DNA of 6,328 nucleotides, taken from Prevotellamassilia sp. GTDB lineage: Bacteria > Bacteroidota > Bacteroidia > Bacteroidales > Bacteroidaceae. Within the stretch, counting starts at the first letter, position 1; each line of letters starts with the position of its first letter. Below, piece by piece: positions 1 through 6,107 of the stretch. The position numbers and the translations under genes were made by a program. The notes beneath the pieces were generated by a model. That model was not told the origin of the DNA. It searched no databases and saw only the letters and a list, made by a program, of their open reading frames with translations. Location of the stretch: positions 1 to 6,328 of the forward strand of contig VSQE01000099.1 of NCBI GenBank assembly GCA_009775705.1, given 5' to 3'.

Positions 1-113
1 CCTCTCGATGCTATATTGGCGCTCGTCTAAACTGACGGGCTATATCTTCGCATCCTTTGTTTTCGCTGAATAGTTACGCAGTGATTTAATCTTAATAAAA
101 AACGGTAAAAAAT
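1..113 (+). other. Upstream/leader region of the Ig-like protein gene
   Basis: No gene can be supported here. A reading frame open from base 2 to a TAG at 71-73 could be the last 23 codons of an upstream gene, but it has no recognisable motif. A small stem (21-27 with 34-40, one G-U pair, 6-base loop) is followed by a moderately T-rich stretch and could be a weak terminator for that upstream gene. ATCCTTTG at 52-59 matches 6 of 8 positions of the Bacteroides -7 box (TAnnTTTG) and would give a leader of about 48 bases. No matching -33 TTTG was seen, so this promoter is doubtful. The bases just before the ATG at 114 are A-rich with no Shine-Dalgarno sequence, as is usual in Bacteroidetes. Confidence 0.3.
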
Positions 114-1106
114 ATGCACAATAAAATATTATTCCTGTATATCATTTTGGGTACCTTCCAGTGTTTTGCTCAGGAAGCAAAGGATTACGAAGTCAGTTTG
201 TGCGTGAACGGTTCTTATACCGAATCCACACTGCATGACGGAGATTTGGTGACTTTGTCCATAGCCGGAGGAATCCCGTCGCAAACGAAAATAGAGTCCG
301 TGCAATGGTATGCCGTGGCCCGGAATCCCAAAGGGGAGCGGATATACAAGAAGGTGTCTACCGATGAGGTGTTCCAGTTCAAGATGTCTCCCTTTGTGTT
401 CGGCTGGAGATATGCTGACGGCCCGGAAGTTCGTTCCGGAATAGTAGAGGGTAGTGGCCCCACCGCTCTTCCGGAGGATGCTTATTTCTATTGCGACATC
501 CTGTATACCTATAAGGGACATGAAAAGACTTTCAGTGCCTCCAGCCGGCAGATATGCGTTGACGTGTTGCCGAAACTGTCGGCAACACAGGTACTCGAAA
601 TCTATGAAAGTCCGAAGGAGTACGAGGATATGGATGATGAACTGATGGATGCCCGTATCCGTGTGACTGCCGCGAATTTCAAACAAGCGGTTGTGGGTTC
701 TTTGTCGCCTTACGGAAGTTTCTATGCAGACACGATTATTGTGAGGGAGCATGCAGGTGAAGAGGAAACCTTCGAGATTATTGCCCGCTGGCTGGAAAAC
801 GATAGCCAGATCTACTGTACGCTTCACAACAGTTACGGATATGTCACCAATGAGAAGGTCAAGATAACACGGCCAGATGGAATAAAGCCTTCTCTTTCCG
901 ACCATACGCTTCGTCCTGTAGCCGGCGGTTTTGAGTTTGAGAGTGCAAGTCCCGCAGACATCAGGGTGTATCGTTCCGACGGATCGCTCTGCCGCAGCTT
1001 TAATGGATGCCGCAGCCTTTCCGAATCATTGGAGAGAGGTACATATATCATTTCCATCCGGAAAGACAAACATCATACCATCACCAGAAAAATAATTGTA
1101 CTATGA
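114..1106 (+). CDS. Secreted protein with two Ig-like domains and a T9SS-like C-terminal domain
   Basis: This 330-aa protein has a Sec signal peptide at residues 1-20, with a hydrophobic core and a likely cut after CFAQ, and no lipobox. Residues ~22-153 look like an Ig-type beta sandwich: a VQWYA strand with Trp65 and a YFYCDILY strand with Cys127 give the Trp / Tyr-x-Cys pattern. Residues ~155-253 look like a second one, with QIYCTLHNSYG around Cys235. Residues ~271-330 resemble the Por-type (T9SS type A) sorting domain: a VYRSDG strand, a SLSESLERGTY turn, then ISI and a terminal RKIIVL strand. Gut Bacteroides often carry such domains without a known complete T9SS, so the export route is uncertain. 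The stop overlaps the next gene's start in ATGA, so the two are probably co-transcribed and translationally coupled. Sampled GC is near 50%, unlike the next gene. The partner or ligand is unknown; a surface or adhesive role is inference. Confidence 0.75.
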   Translation: MHNKILFLYIILGTFQCFAQEAKDYEVSLCVNGSYTESTLHDGDLVTLSIAGGIPSQTKIESVQWYAVARNPKGERIYKKVSTDEVFQFKMSPFVFGWRYADGPEVRSGIVEGSGPTALPEDAYFYCDILYTYKGHEKTFSASSRQICVDVLPKLSATQVLEIYESPKEYEDMDDELMDARIRVTAANFKQAVVGSLSPYGSFYADTIIVREHAGEEETFEIIARWLENDSQIYCTLHNSYGYVTNEKVKITRPDGIKPSLSDHTLRPVAGGFEFESASPADIRVYRSDGSLCRSFNGCRSLSESLERGTYIISIRKDKHHTITRKIIVL

Positions 1107-2140
1107 AACGAAAAACAATGATTCTGACATTGATGCTTTCCTGCGTCTCCGGTGTTTATGCACAAAACAACCCAAACAATGTGTATGTTTCCGGAAAAAC
1201 TCCCCTTCAAATTAACGCCCCGACCGACAGAGAAATTATAGGAGGTACCATCATTAATGTGACTTATGAAGGTTCCAGAATTTCAAATACTTTAAAAGGA
1301 GCTTTTGAATATGCGTGCAGACTCATGGAAGAAAGAATGCCGACAATTTATCCTTTGAATATAAAAGTACAAATTGCAAACTTTCGTGATAATCAATGTT
1401 TAGCAATGGTAGAACCTATACCCATGCAAAACCAATGGTATGACGATAGGGCATATTATAAAAGAAGTAGTCATTTCGATCCAGGATATACAGGAGAATA
1501 TTTTGAACCAACTTTAGATTTTTTCAAAGGGACGGATGCGGTAATAAAATTTTCTGCAACTCAGCCATTTGACTATAATCTCAATACTGAAAACATACAG
1601 CCAAACAAATATGATTTTGTAACAGTCGCACTGCAAGCATTAATAAAAGCTGTAGGTTTCTCATGTAAAACATATTCATCTGGTACTACTGTTACAATTA
1701 CCGATCCGTCTAATAAATATACTCATTCAATTCTAAGCAGTAATTCTTCCGATAACTATAGGTATGCAATATCTGGACAAGCGACAATTCAAGCTGCTTC
1801 TGGAAGTAAAAACAAATGGAAACTGGAATGTAATGCTCCATACAAACCTGGTATTTCATTGAACTATTTTGCAGAAGAACCATCCAATAAAGAAACTGCT
1901 ATTATGCAGTATGGTATTTCCAAAGGTTCCTATATCAGATATGTGGGAAATGGCATCAAGGATTTTTTCTCTTTTTGTGGATGGGACAGACCAATTATAA
2001 CAAGTGGAAAAAATTCTATTAGTATAGAAAATGGAAAAGCTAATAGTGTAATAGCTTTCCAAGGTGTTCACTCAAAAGAAAAATCAGATCTACCTTCCAA
2101 TAGATTATTGTCAAATGACAATGATGATGTATATATATAA
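1103..2140 (+). CDS. Degenerate zincin metallopeptidase-like secreted protein, N-terminal part (frame interrupted)
   Basis: The ATG at 1103 was chosen over the in-frame ATG at 1007 because it begins a good signal peptide (residues 1-20, cut after VYA before QNN) and overlaps the previous stop as ATGA. The product is 345 aa. Residues ~60-105 (LKGAFEYACRLMEERMPTIY, then PLNIKV and CLAMVEP) match the lead-in of Bacteroidetes secreted zincins. Residues 169-186 keep the frame of their active-site region, YDFVTVAL....A.GF, but the usual HExxH is QALIK (Gln178 to Lys182), so both His ligands and the catalytic Glu are absent. Further on, YKPGISL, AIMQYGISKG (a Met-turn-like Met268) and a final FCGW also fit that fold. 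It is therefore probably a non-catalytic pseudo-protease. The frame stops at TAA 2138-2140 in a TA tract; the rest continues at 2121-2951. GC falls from ~45% before 1260 to ~30% after it. Confidence 0.65.
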   Translation: MKRKTMILTLMLSCVSGVYAQNNPNNVYVSGKTPLQINAPTDREIIGGTIINVTYEGSRISNTLKGAFEYACRLMEERMPTIYPLNIKVQIANFRDNQCLAMVEPIPMQNQWYDDRAYYKRSSHFDPGYTGEYFEPTLDFFKGTDAVIKFSATQPFDYNLNTENIQPNKYDFVTVALQALIKAVGFSCKTYSSGTTVTITDPSNKYTHSILSSNSSDNYRYAISGQATIQAASGSKNKWKLECNAPYKPGISLNYFAEEPSNKETAIMQYGISKGSYIRYVGNGIKDFFSFCGWDRPIITSGKNSISIENGKANSVIAFQGVHSKEKSDLPSNRLLSNDNDDVYI

Positions 2141-2951
2141 TTATATTTCAACAAGAAGTGAAACAGGAAATGTGGATGGGTACTATGTACTCTTAAGGGA
2201 TGGTTCATGGGAGGATTTCAGAGGAGTCTTTGCAAATTTGATGCAAAATGAAAAATATTCTCGTTCAGCCGATGGACATCTGCGTATAAAACATATTTAT
2301 ACGATAAACATGGGTAATACTTATGGAAATAAATATGTGAGCTATGAATTATATAGTTATCTACCTCAAAAACCAGATGCCTCATTAAACAGCTATCAAG
2401 AAAGTACAGATTTATACAGATTAAAAACAATTCGCCCATTATCTACCACATCAAATGACGATGTTTATCTTGATGTTGAGATTGGCCTCAAAAATTTAGA
2501 AGGAACAACTAAAGTGGTAGTCGAACAAACAGATTCAGATTATCCTGTCCCTTATTCTTATATTGTAGATAATCCTAAAGAAGGAAAATTCATAGCATAC
2601 ATGAATAAATCTTATCCTTCGACCTTTAAATTGACTTATATTAATTCCAATGGACAAACTGTTGGCGATTCATTTGTATTGGACCTACGTGAAAAATCTT
2701 TATCACAAACAGAAATCAATATTGTGTTGTCCAAGAGCAATATAACATATAGAATTAATGGAAAGAATATGCGAAGGACTAATTTGAATTATTCAATAAC
2801 AAATATGTATAATGGAGAAAATGTCTTGGTTGGGCAGATAAAACAAGAAAACGGAAATATAAATATTTCCTCATTACATAAAGGCAATTATATATTATCC
2901 ATATACGAAAATAATCAGAAATTGTTGGAGAGGAAATGGGTTCAAAAATAA
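2121..2951 (+). CDS. C-terminal continuation of the zincin-like protein, beta-rich with T9SS-like end
   Basis: This frame is offset by one base from 1103-2140 and carries what reads as the rest of the same protein. Adding one TA unit to the 2130-2139 tract joins them as SNDNDDVYIYNYIS with no stop, giving about 616 aa. Taken alone it could begin at any of three in-frame ATGs (2121, 2124, 2127) just before the upstream stop, but it would lack a signal peptide, so independent function is unlikely. It is open upstream to 2064 with no sensible start. Visible features are a GYYVLLRDGSW stretch, an SNDDVYLDVEI motif that echoes the SNDNDDVYI at the join, several short beta-strand-like segments, and a final ~60 residues (SITNMYNG, then SSLHKGNYILSIYENN and ERKWVQK) resembling a T9SS-type C-terminal sorting domain. 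Sampled lines are as low as 25% GC, suggesting acquisition. The domain functions are not recognised. Confidence 0.6.
   Translation: MMMYIYNYISTRSETGNVDGYYVLLRDGSWEDFRGVFANLMQNEKYSRSADGHLRIKHIYTINMGNTYGNKYVSYELYSYLPQKPDASLNSYQESTDLYRLKTIRPLSTTSNDDVYLDVEIGLKNLEGTTKVVVEQTDSDYPVPYSYIVDNPKEGKFIAYMNKSYPSTFKLTYINSNGQTVGDSFVLDLREKSLSQTEINIVLSKSNITYRINGKNMRRTNLNYSITNMYNGENVLVGQIKQENGNINISSLHKGNYILSIYENNQKLLERKWVQK
2130..2139 (+). repeat. (TA)5 dinucleotide tract at the frame break
   Basis: Five TA units run from 2130 to 2139. With five, the upstream frame reads GTA TAT ATA then TAA stop. With six, it reads through into the downstream frame (VYIYNYIS). The tract therefore sits exactly where a two-base gain restores a full-length protein, which fits slipped-strand phase variation, a simple inactivating mutation, or a sequencing or assembly error. 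Confidence 0.6.
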
Positions 2952-3151
2952 TTTTTGATAAAAAATTGGATCATGGTAAACATACAAAAAACAAACAGTT
3001 CCTCCATGGACGTTCTCAGACAAGGCTACCGAAAAACAAGAAGACGCTGAGTATGAACATGCCAATGGCGATGCTCCAGCGAATCGCCAGACTATTCGAT
3101 GAGCATTTCCGTTCGACACGATGACGAAGTCAGAAAAATCCGTTATTCCTG

Positions 3152-3199
3152 ATTATTACTGTCCGCTTACCCATTTGTGGTTTAGCGGACAGTAATAAT
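3152..3199. terminator. Long hairpin with 16-bp perfect arms, probable terminator or mobile-element remnant
   Basis: ATTATTACTGTCCGCT at 3152-3167 is exactly complementary in reverse to 3184-3199. Inside it, CCA at 3171-3173 pairs with TGG at 3178-3180 around a TTTG loop, so nearly the whole 48 bases can fold. It lies 200 bases past the end of the zincin-like gene, and a TTTTTATTT run begins four bases beyond it. A terminator for the left operon is the simplest reading. The distance from the gene, the lack of an immediate T-tract and the long exact arms also suit a small palindromic element or fused insertion-sequence ends. Confidence 0.5.
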
Positions 3200-3311
3200 A
3201 TGTTTTTATTTATCTAACTGTGGAATATGTTCTAAACAGATAGTTTGTAATAAAATACTTTTAAGTAGTTGTAAAAAATAGTGAAGTGTTTCTTACAGGA
3301 TTTGCAATCAA

Positions 3312-3381
3312 GTGCTTACGGTGAGGCTGGCGGTCTGCGTCGGCCGGAATTGGGAGTTCTTATCGGTGCTTAACGTGAAGC
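3312..3381. repeat. Imperfect 16-bp direct repeat upstream of the HU promoter
   Basis: GTGCTTACGGTGAGGC at 3312-3327 and GTGCTTAACGTGAAGC at 3366-3381 match at 13 of 16 positions, with starts 54 bp apart. The second copy ends 17 bp before the -7 box at 3399 and so covers the expected -33 position. The pair could be binding sites for a regulator of the HU gene. Chance similarity cannot be excluded. Confidence 0.3.
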
Positions 3382-3398
3382 GGGGACGGCGGGAGACG

Positions 3399-3406
3399 TA
3401 CCTTTG
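3399..3406 (+). promoter_or_regulatory. -7 box of the HU-related gene promoter
   Basis: TACCTTTG is an exact match to the Bacteroidetes primary sigma-factor -7 consensus TAnnTTTG and is followed by CAC, a typical start-site context. About 21 bp upstream only a weak -33 element (CGTG instead of TTTG, 3374-3377) is visible. Transcription would begin near 3413, giving a leader of about 90 bases that contains a possible stem (GTGTTCC near 3411 with GGGACAC near 3437) and a (TTA)4TT(CA)4 stretch. Confidence 0.6.
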
Positions 3407-3461
3407 CACTGTGTTCCGCAAGACCCGGGAAAAACGGGACACAGAGAGAAACAAACAGTCC

Positions 3462-3484
3462 TTATTATTATTATTCACACACAC
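3462..3484 (+). repeat. Short TTA and CA microsatellite in the HU leader
   Basis: Four TTA units and a trailing TT (3462-3475) are followed by four CA units and a C (3476-3484), 17 bases before the ATG. Such an unstructured, A/T-rich leader just before the start is compatible with Bacteroidetes translation initiation, which relies little on Shine-Dalgarno pairing. Length changes here would alter only the leader, not the protein. Confidence 0.4.
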
Positions 3485-3501
3485 TTAAAAAAGAAAAAAC
3501 T

Positions 3502-3921
3502 ATGATCAAGTACATCGCACAAACCAGAAAGAATCCCGTGACGAAAGCTGTAGCCTGGTACCCGCAGGCGGCTCATGTGGAGGCCCTGAACCTTGACGAC
3601 ATCGCAGAGAGGATCTCCCTGACCTGTACCGTGACGGAACACGACATCAAGGCGGTGCTCTCGGCCTTGCAGGAGCAGATTGTCTTTGCCCTGCGCAACG
3701 GGAACAGTGTCCGTCTGGGCGACCTGGGATCATTCCGCCTGACCATGCAGGGAAATCCCAGCGAGACGCGTGAGGAGGTATCGGCGGAGAAAATCAAACG
3801 GATCCGCGTCCGCTTCACCTCCGGAAGCCGCCTGCGAACATCGCTGAAATCCGGCGCGAGGGGTGTCCGATTCGGACGGACGGACGAAAAGGCCGCCGGA
3901 GAAACCGACAGTAAGGAATGA
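3502..3921 (+). CDS. HU-related (DNABII-like) nucleoid DNA-binding protein
   Basis: This 139-aa basic protein belongs to the Bacteroidetes HU-related class, annotated in databases as HU family or 'histone-like, putative' DNA-binding proteins. Residues 1-25 form the extra N-terminal strand region with a YIAQTRKNP stretch. Residues ~31-68 hold the helical dimerisation part (LDDIAERIS, then ITEHDIKAV-like and LQEQIVFALRNGNSV). Residues 70-80, VRLGDLGSFRL, are the signature turn leading to the DNA-binding beta arms. Residues ~95-115 (EKIKRIRVRFTSGSRLR) close the body. The tail from ~116 is basic and then acidic and poorly conserved. Such proteins bend or bridge DNA in the cytoplasm; the specific role of this paralogue is unknown. 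It is monocistronic by appearance: its own promoter at 3399, and a palindrome, then a convergent gene, downstream. Proximity to a phased repeat array three kilobases away is only suggestive. Confidence 0.88.
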   Translation: MIKYIAQTRKNPVTKAVAWYPQAAHVEALNLDDIAERISLTCTVTEHDIKAVLSALQEQIVFALRNGNSVRLGDLGSFRLTMQGNPSETREEVSAEKIKRIRVRFTSGSRLRTSLKSGARGVRFGRTDEKAAGETDSKE

Positions 3922-3990
3922 CGACCGCGGTGACATTACATCAGTGCGTGACAGGCACGTGAGAAAAATATGTTCACCCCTACCCTCTCT

Positions 3991-4043
3991 TCAGGATCTC
4001 CCCCCCTCTCGTACCGGCCGGTACGAAAGGGGGGAGATCCTGG
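3991..4043. repeat. Large GC-rich palindrome between convergent genes
   Basis: The centre is the perfect 14-bp palindrome GTACCGGCCGGTAC (4011-4024). Pairing continues outwards through CT/AG, one C-A mismatch (4008/4027), a T-A pair and six C-G pairs, then, with C4000 bulged, through TCTAGGAC-like flanks to about 3991/4043. That is roughly 25 paired bases per arm. It lies between the HU stop (3921) and the regulator stop (4199), where a bidirectional terminator is expected. Neither strand has a T-tract after the stem; instead a run of six A (4044-4049) follows on the plus strand. It may therefore act as a terminator of unusual type, an RNA stability element, or a protein-binding palindrome. 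Confidence 0.55.
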
Positions 4044-4128
4044 AAAAAACTTTAAAATTACTTGACATGAAAAGATATCGGATGCTATTGTGACTCCTGT
4101 ACATGGACCGTTCTGCCGTCCGCAGGTG

Positions 4129-4160
4129 CAAATTTAATACATCCGCGAGCGGGATCCAAA
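4129..4160 (-). promoter_or_regulatory. Orphan leftward Bacteroides-type promoter
   Basis: On the minus strand, TTTG (4160-4157) and TAAATTTG (4136-4129) are separated by 20 bp, which matches both elements and the spacing of the Bacteroides promoter consensus. Transcription would begin near 4122 and run left, away from the regulator gene whose stop is at 4199, through the palindrome at 3991-4043 and into the HU gene antisense. No protein-coding frame with support lies behind it. It may drive a small structured RNA or an antisense transcript. Confidence 0.4.
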
Positions 4161-4198
4161 TGCCAATCAACATACTTTCAGATTCAGGGCTGAGGCTG

Positions 4199-6013
4199 CT
4201 ACGAAGTTTCCACACCCGCCTGTGCCGCCGTCTCCCCGCCTTCGCTGGGTTGCCCCACCAGTTCCAAGAGCACCCTCCTCAGGTCTTTTTTCTCCTTGCC
4301 GCCCGAGAGACGCCGGCACAGGCGGGAGCTCATCTGGTGAAAATACTGGCGTTCCCCGCCCAGTAGGACCGCCGCGGCAGCCCCCTTGATACCGGCAACG
4401 GCAAGCTCGCACAGGTGGCGCTCCTGCGGGAACAATGGAGGCAGCACGGAAGCCAATATCATCCCGAATCCCGGACATAGATGTTCGGCAAGCGGCTCCA
4501 GCGTTGCCAGCTCGGCCGTTGTAAGTTTCTTTTTGTCCTGGACTTTCCGGTATAGGTTTTCCAGGTTCTTTCGGCAAGATTGCTCATCTTCCTTCTGTTG
4601 CACCTTCATCTGTCGCAAGCGATCGGAAACATTCCGATACTGTTCCTGCGTCTGCTCCAGTTCCCCGTGCAACGCGCTCAATTCCTCTTCCTGCCGGGCA
4701 TGCTGTTCGCATAGTTCCTCAAGACGCTTCTGTTGTTCCTGTTCCAGCTCACCGCGAAGTTCTGCCAACTCCTTCTCACGCTGGGCGCGCAATTCATGTA
4801 AATCCCGTTGGCTCTTTTCTTGCTCATGCGTGATATCCTGAATCCTGTTCCGGTAGACCCGGCGTTTTATCAGAAAAACCAATGCCACAACAGGAAGGAA
4901 TAACAAACAGGCTGTGAGCCAGAAACGGTTATTGAAGCTTCGCTCGCGCAGTTCCGCCTTCTCTTTCAGTTCACGCTGGTAATTGTACTGGCGGTTCATC
5001 TTCAGGATGCGCTCTTCCTCCTTCTGTTTCTCCAGACTGTCCGTATTCTCCATATACTTGTCGCAATAATACTGGGCGGAATCCATCCTGCCCAGTTTCC
5101 GATATTCGTGATACAGGCGTTTGTAAGCATCCTGAACGGTTGTCAGCCTGCTTCCTCCGGTGGCCCGTCGCAGATAGTACAGGGATGAGTCCGGGAGGTT
5201 TACATACTGGTAGTAGATGCCGAAGGTCAGGTCCGCAACCCCTGTCGGGTCCTTTCTTTTGTTACTCAAGAAATAATCTTTTCTCAGTTGGAGGCGGGCT
5301 GTATCATTCTCGGAAATAAAAAAGGCTATCTGCTGGTTTATGGGAAACCTGTGCTCCTCCAGTGTCTTCGTGTCTTTTTGCAGATGTTCAAAAATGAGAT
5401 CATAAAAATAAATACAACTGTCCCTGTTTAGTGTCTCATAGATGCATCCCAAATCGTTCCATACCGCATATTTATTCGGACAACGGTTCAGGTCTATCTT
5501 ACGCAGCCATTCTGCCTCCTCTTCGTGATTGTCGCTGTCCGAACAGATGTAGGAGATCTGCATGATGATGGCATTATAGATGTCATAACTGAAACCCTGC
5601 TGTGTCGTGTCTGCCGCCTCGAAAGCTTTGTGGTACCACTCCAGCGCACGGGAGTTGTCATTGCAGTCGCGATAGTAGGCTCCCATATAATAATAGGCCG
5701 TCATGCGGTCGTTGGAAGTGCCCCGGCGGTCGTAGTAATCCTTGATGATGCGGATGACGCTGTCCGAGGCAAGCGGTTCATAGTTCTTGTCGTGCGCACG
5801 GATTTTCAGCAACTCGTATTTCATGCGCACAGCCTCGCTGTAACCGGCGGCACTGTCTTCCAGTTCCTCCAAAAGCCGGATGGACAATTGCGGGTCGCGA
5901 GAGAGCATTGCCTCCACCGTGTTGAACGTGGCAGGATATTCAGGTTCTTCTTGATGGCAACCGAAGAGGAACAGAAGTGTAACAAAAGTAATGACAATGC
6001 GCAAAACCTTCAT
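4199..6013 (-). CDS. Membrane TPR / coiled-coil / HTH-like regulator
   Basis: The start at 6013 (ATG) gives 604 aa and an immediate signal sequence. A longer reading from TTG at 6043 is rejected because that codon lies inside the likely -7 box. Residues 1-19 end in LFGC, a probable lipobox with Cys19, followed by acidic HQEEPE. Residues ~30-325 contain TPR-like helix pairs, clearest at ~104-135 (YYYMGAYYRDCNDNSRALEWY), ~182-212, ~258-286 and ~293-325. Residues 325-356 and 388-497 are charged coiled coil, rich in Glu, Gln and Arg, flanking a transmembrane helix at 364-383. Residues ~516-570 (LFPQERHLCELAVAGIKGAAAAVLL, then YFHQMSSRLCRRL) resemble the C-terminal LuxR-like HTH of Bacteroidetes TPR regulators, somewhat diverged. 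The expected topology is periplasmic TPRs and a cytoplasmic coiled coil and HTH, a one-component sensor. It may regulate the divergent gene at 6242. Confidence 0.75.
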   Translation of the reverse strand: MKVLRIVITFVTLLFLFGCHQEEPEYPATFNTVEAMLSRDPQLSIRLLEELEDSAAGYSEAVRMKYELLKIRAHDKNYEPLASDSVIRIIKDYYDRRGTSNDRMTAYYYMGAYYRDCNDNSRALEWYHKAFEAADTTQQGFSYDIYNAIIMQISYICSDSDNHEEEAEWLRKIDLNRCPNKYAVWNDLGCIYETLNRDSCIYFYDLIFEHLQKDTKTLEEHRFPINQQIAFFISENDTARLQLRKDYFLSNKRKDPTGVADLTFGIYYQYVNLPDSSLYYLRRATGGSRLTTVQDAYKRLYHEYRKLGRMDSAQYYCDKYMENTDSLEKQKEEERILKMNRQYNYQRELKEKAELRERSFNNRFWLTACLLFLPVVALVFLIKRRVYRNRIQDITHEQEKSQRDLHELRAQREKELAELRGELEQEQQKRLEELCEQHARQEEELSALHGELEQTQEQYRNVSDRLRQMKVQQKEDEQSCRKNLENLYRKVQDKKKLTTAELATLEPLAEHLCPGFGMILASVLPPLFPQERHLCELAVAGIKGAAAAVLLGGERQYFHQMSSRLCRRLSGGKEKKDLRRVLLELVGQPSEGGETAAQAGVETS

Positions 6014-6040
6014 AGGCAAACAGAAATTTATAGGTAACAG

Positions 6041-6048
6041 CAAAATTA
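6041..6048 (-). promoter_or_regulatory. -7 box for the TPR regulator gene
   Basis: On the minus strand these bases read TAATTTTG, an exact TAnnTTTG match. Transcription would begin near 6034, about 20 bases before the ATG at 6013. A -33 TTTG at the right distance was not found, so activity may depend on an activator. The match also supports the 6013 start, since the alternative TTG codon at 6043-6041 is part of this box. Confidence 0.5.
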
Positions 6049-6107
6049 CGAAAATTTCGCTAAAAACTCAGAAAACAGCTACAAATCAGCGAAAAAAACA
6101 GGAGTAA

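Larger units (their letters stand above)
2952..3398 (+). other. Gene-poor intergenic region
   Basis: No convincing gene is seen in these ~450 bases. From about 3000 to 3150 the base composition rises to near 47% GC and holds short open stretches on the plus strand: 2936-3124 (62 codons, overlapping the previous gene's end), 3052-3124 (23 codons) and 3121-3195 (24 codons, ending inside the inverted repeat). None has a recognisable domain or start context. The composition change and the adjacent inverted repeat leave open a decayed insertion-sequence fragment. Beyond 3200 the region is AT-rich until ~3310, then holds an imperfect direct repeat and the HU promoter. Confidence 0.4.

Noticed and set aside
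129..905. 258-codon open frame on the minus strand
   Set aside because: It lies wholly antisense to the Ig-like protein gene, has no signal or domain and no upstream promoter, and is explained by the codon composition of the real gene.
1007..1102. Upstream in-frame ATG for the zincin-like gene
   Set aside because: It is inside the previous gene and would bury the signal peptide; the ATGA overlap start at 1103 fits better.
2121..2145. Programmed ribosomal frameshift joining the two frames
   Set aside because: There is no slippery heptamer, stimulatory pseudoknot or release-factor-type +1 site; a TA-unit change explains the break more simply.
2936..3124. 62-codon plus-strand frame after the zincin-like gene
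   Set aside because: It overlaps the gene's end, changes composition partway, and has no domain or start context.
3462..3484. TTA/CA microsatellite as a phase-variation switch for the HU gene
   Set aside because: It is short, lies in the leader, and length changes would not alter the reading frame.
4062..4091. TTGACA with TATTGT at 18 bp, an E. coli sigma-70-like promoter
   Set aside because: Bacteroidetes primary sigma factors use TTTG and TAnnTTTG; this match is likely chance and no gene follows it.
4386..4841. 151-codon Ser/Cys/Arg-rich frame on the plus strand
   Set aside because: Its low-complexity Ser/Cys composition is the shadow of Glu/Gln/Arg coiled-coil codons on the other strand.
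5525..6037. 170-codon open frame on the plus strand
   Set aside because: It is antisense to the start of the TPR regulator, has no recognisable domain, and runs into that gene's promoter.
6014..6043. Longer start of the TPR regulator at TTG 6043
   Set aside because: It adds ten residues before a clean lipoprotein signal, uses a TTG codon, and lies in the probable -7 box.
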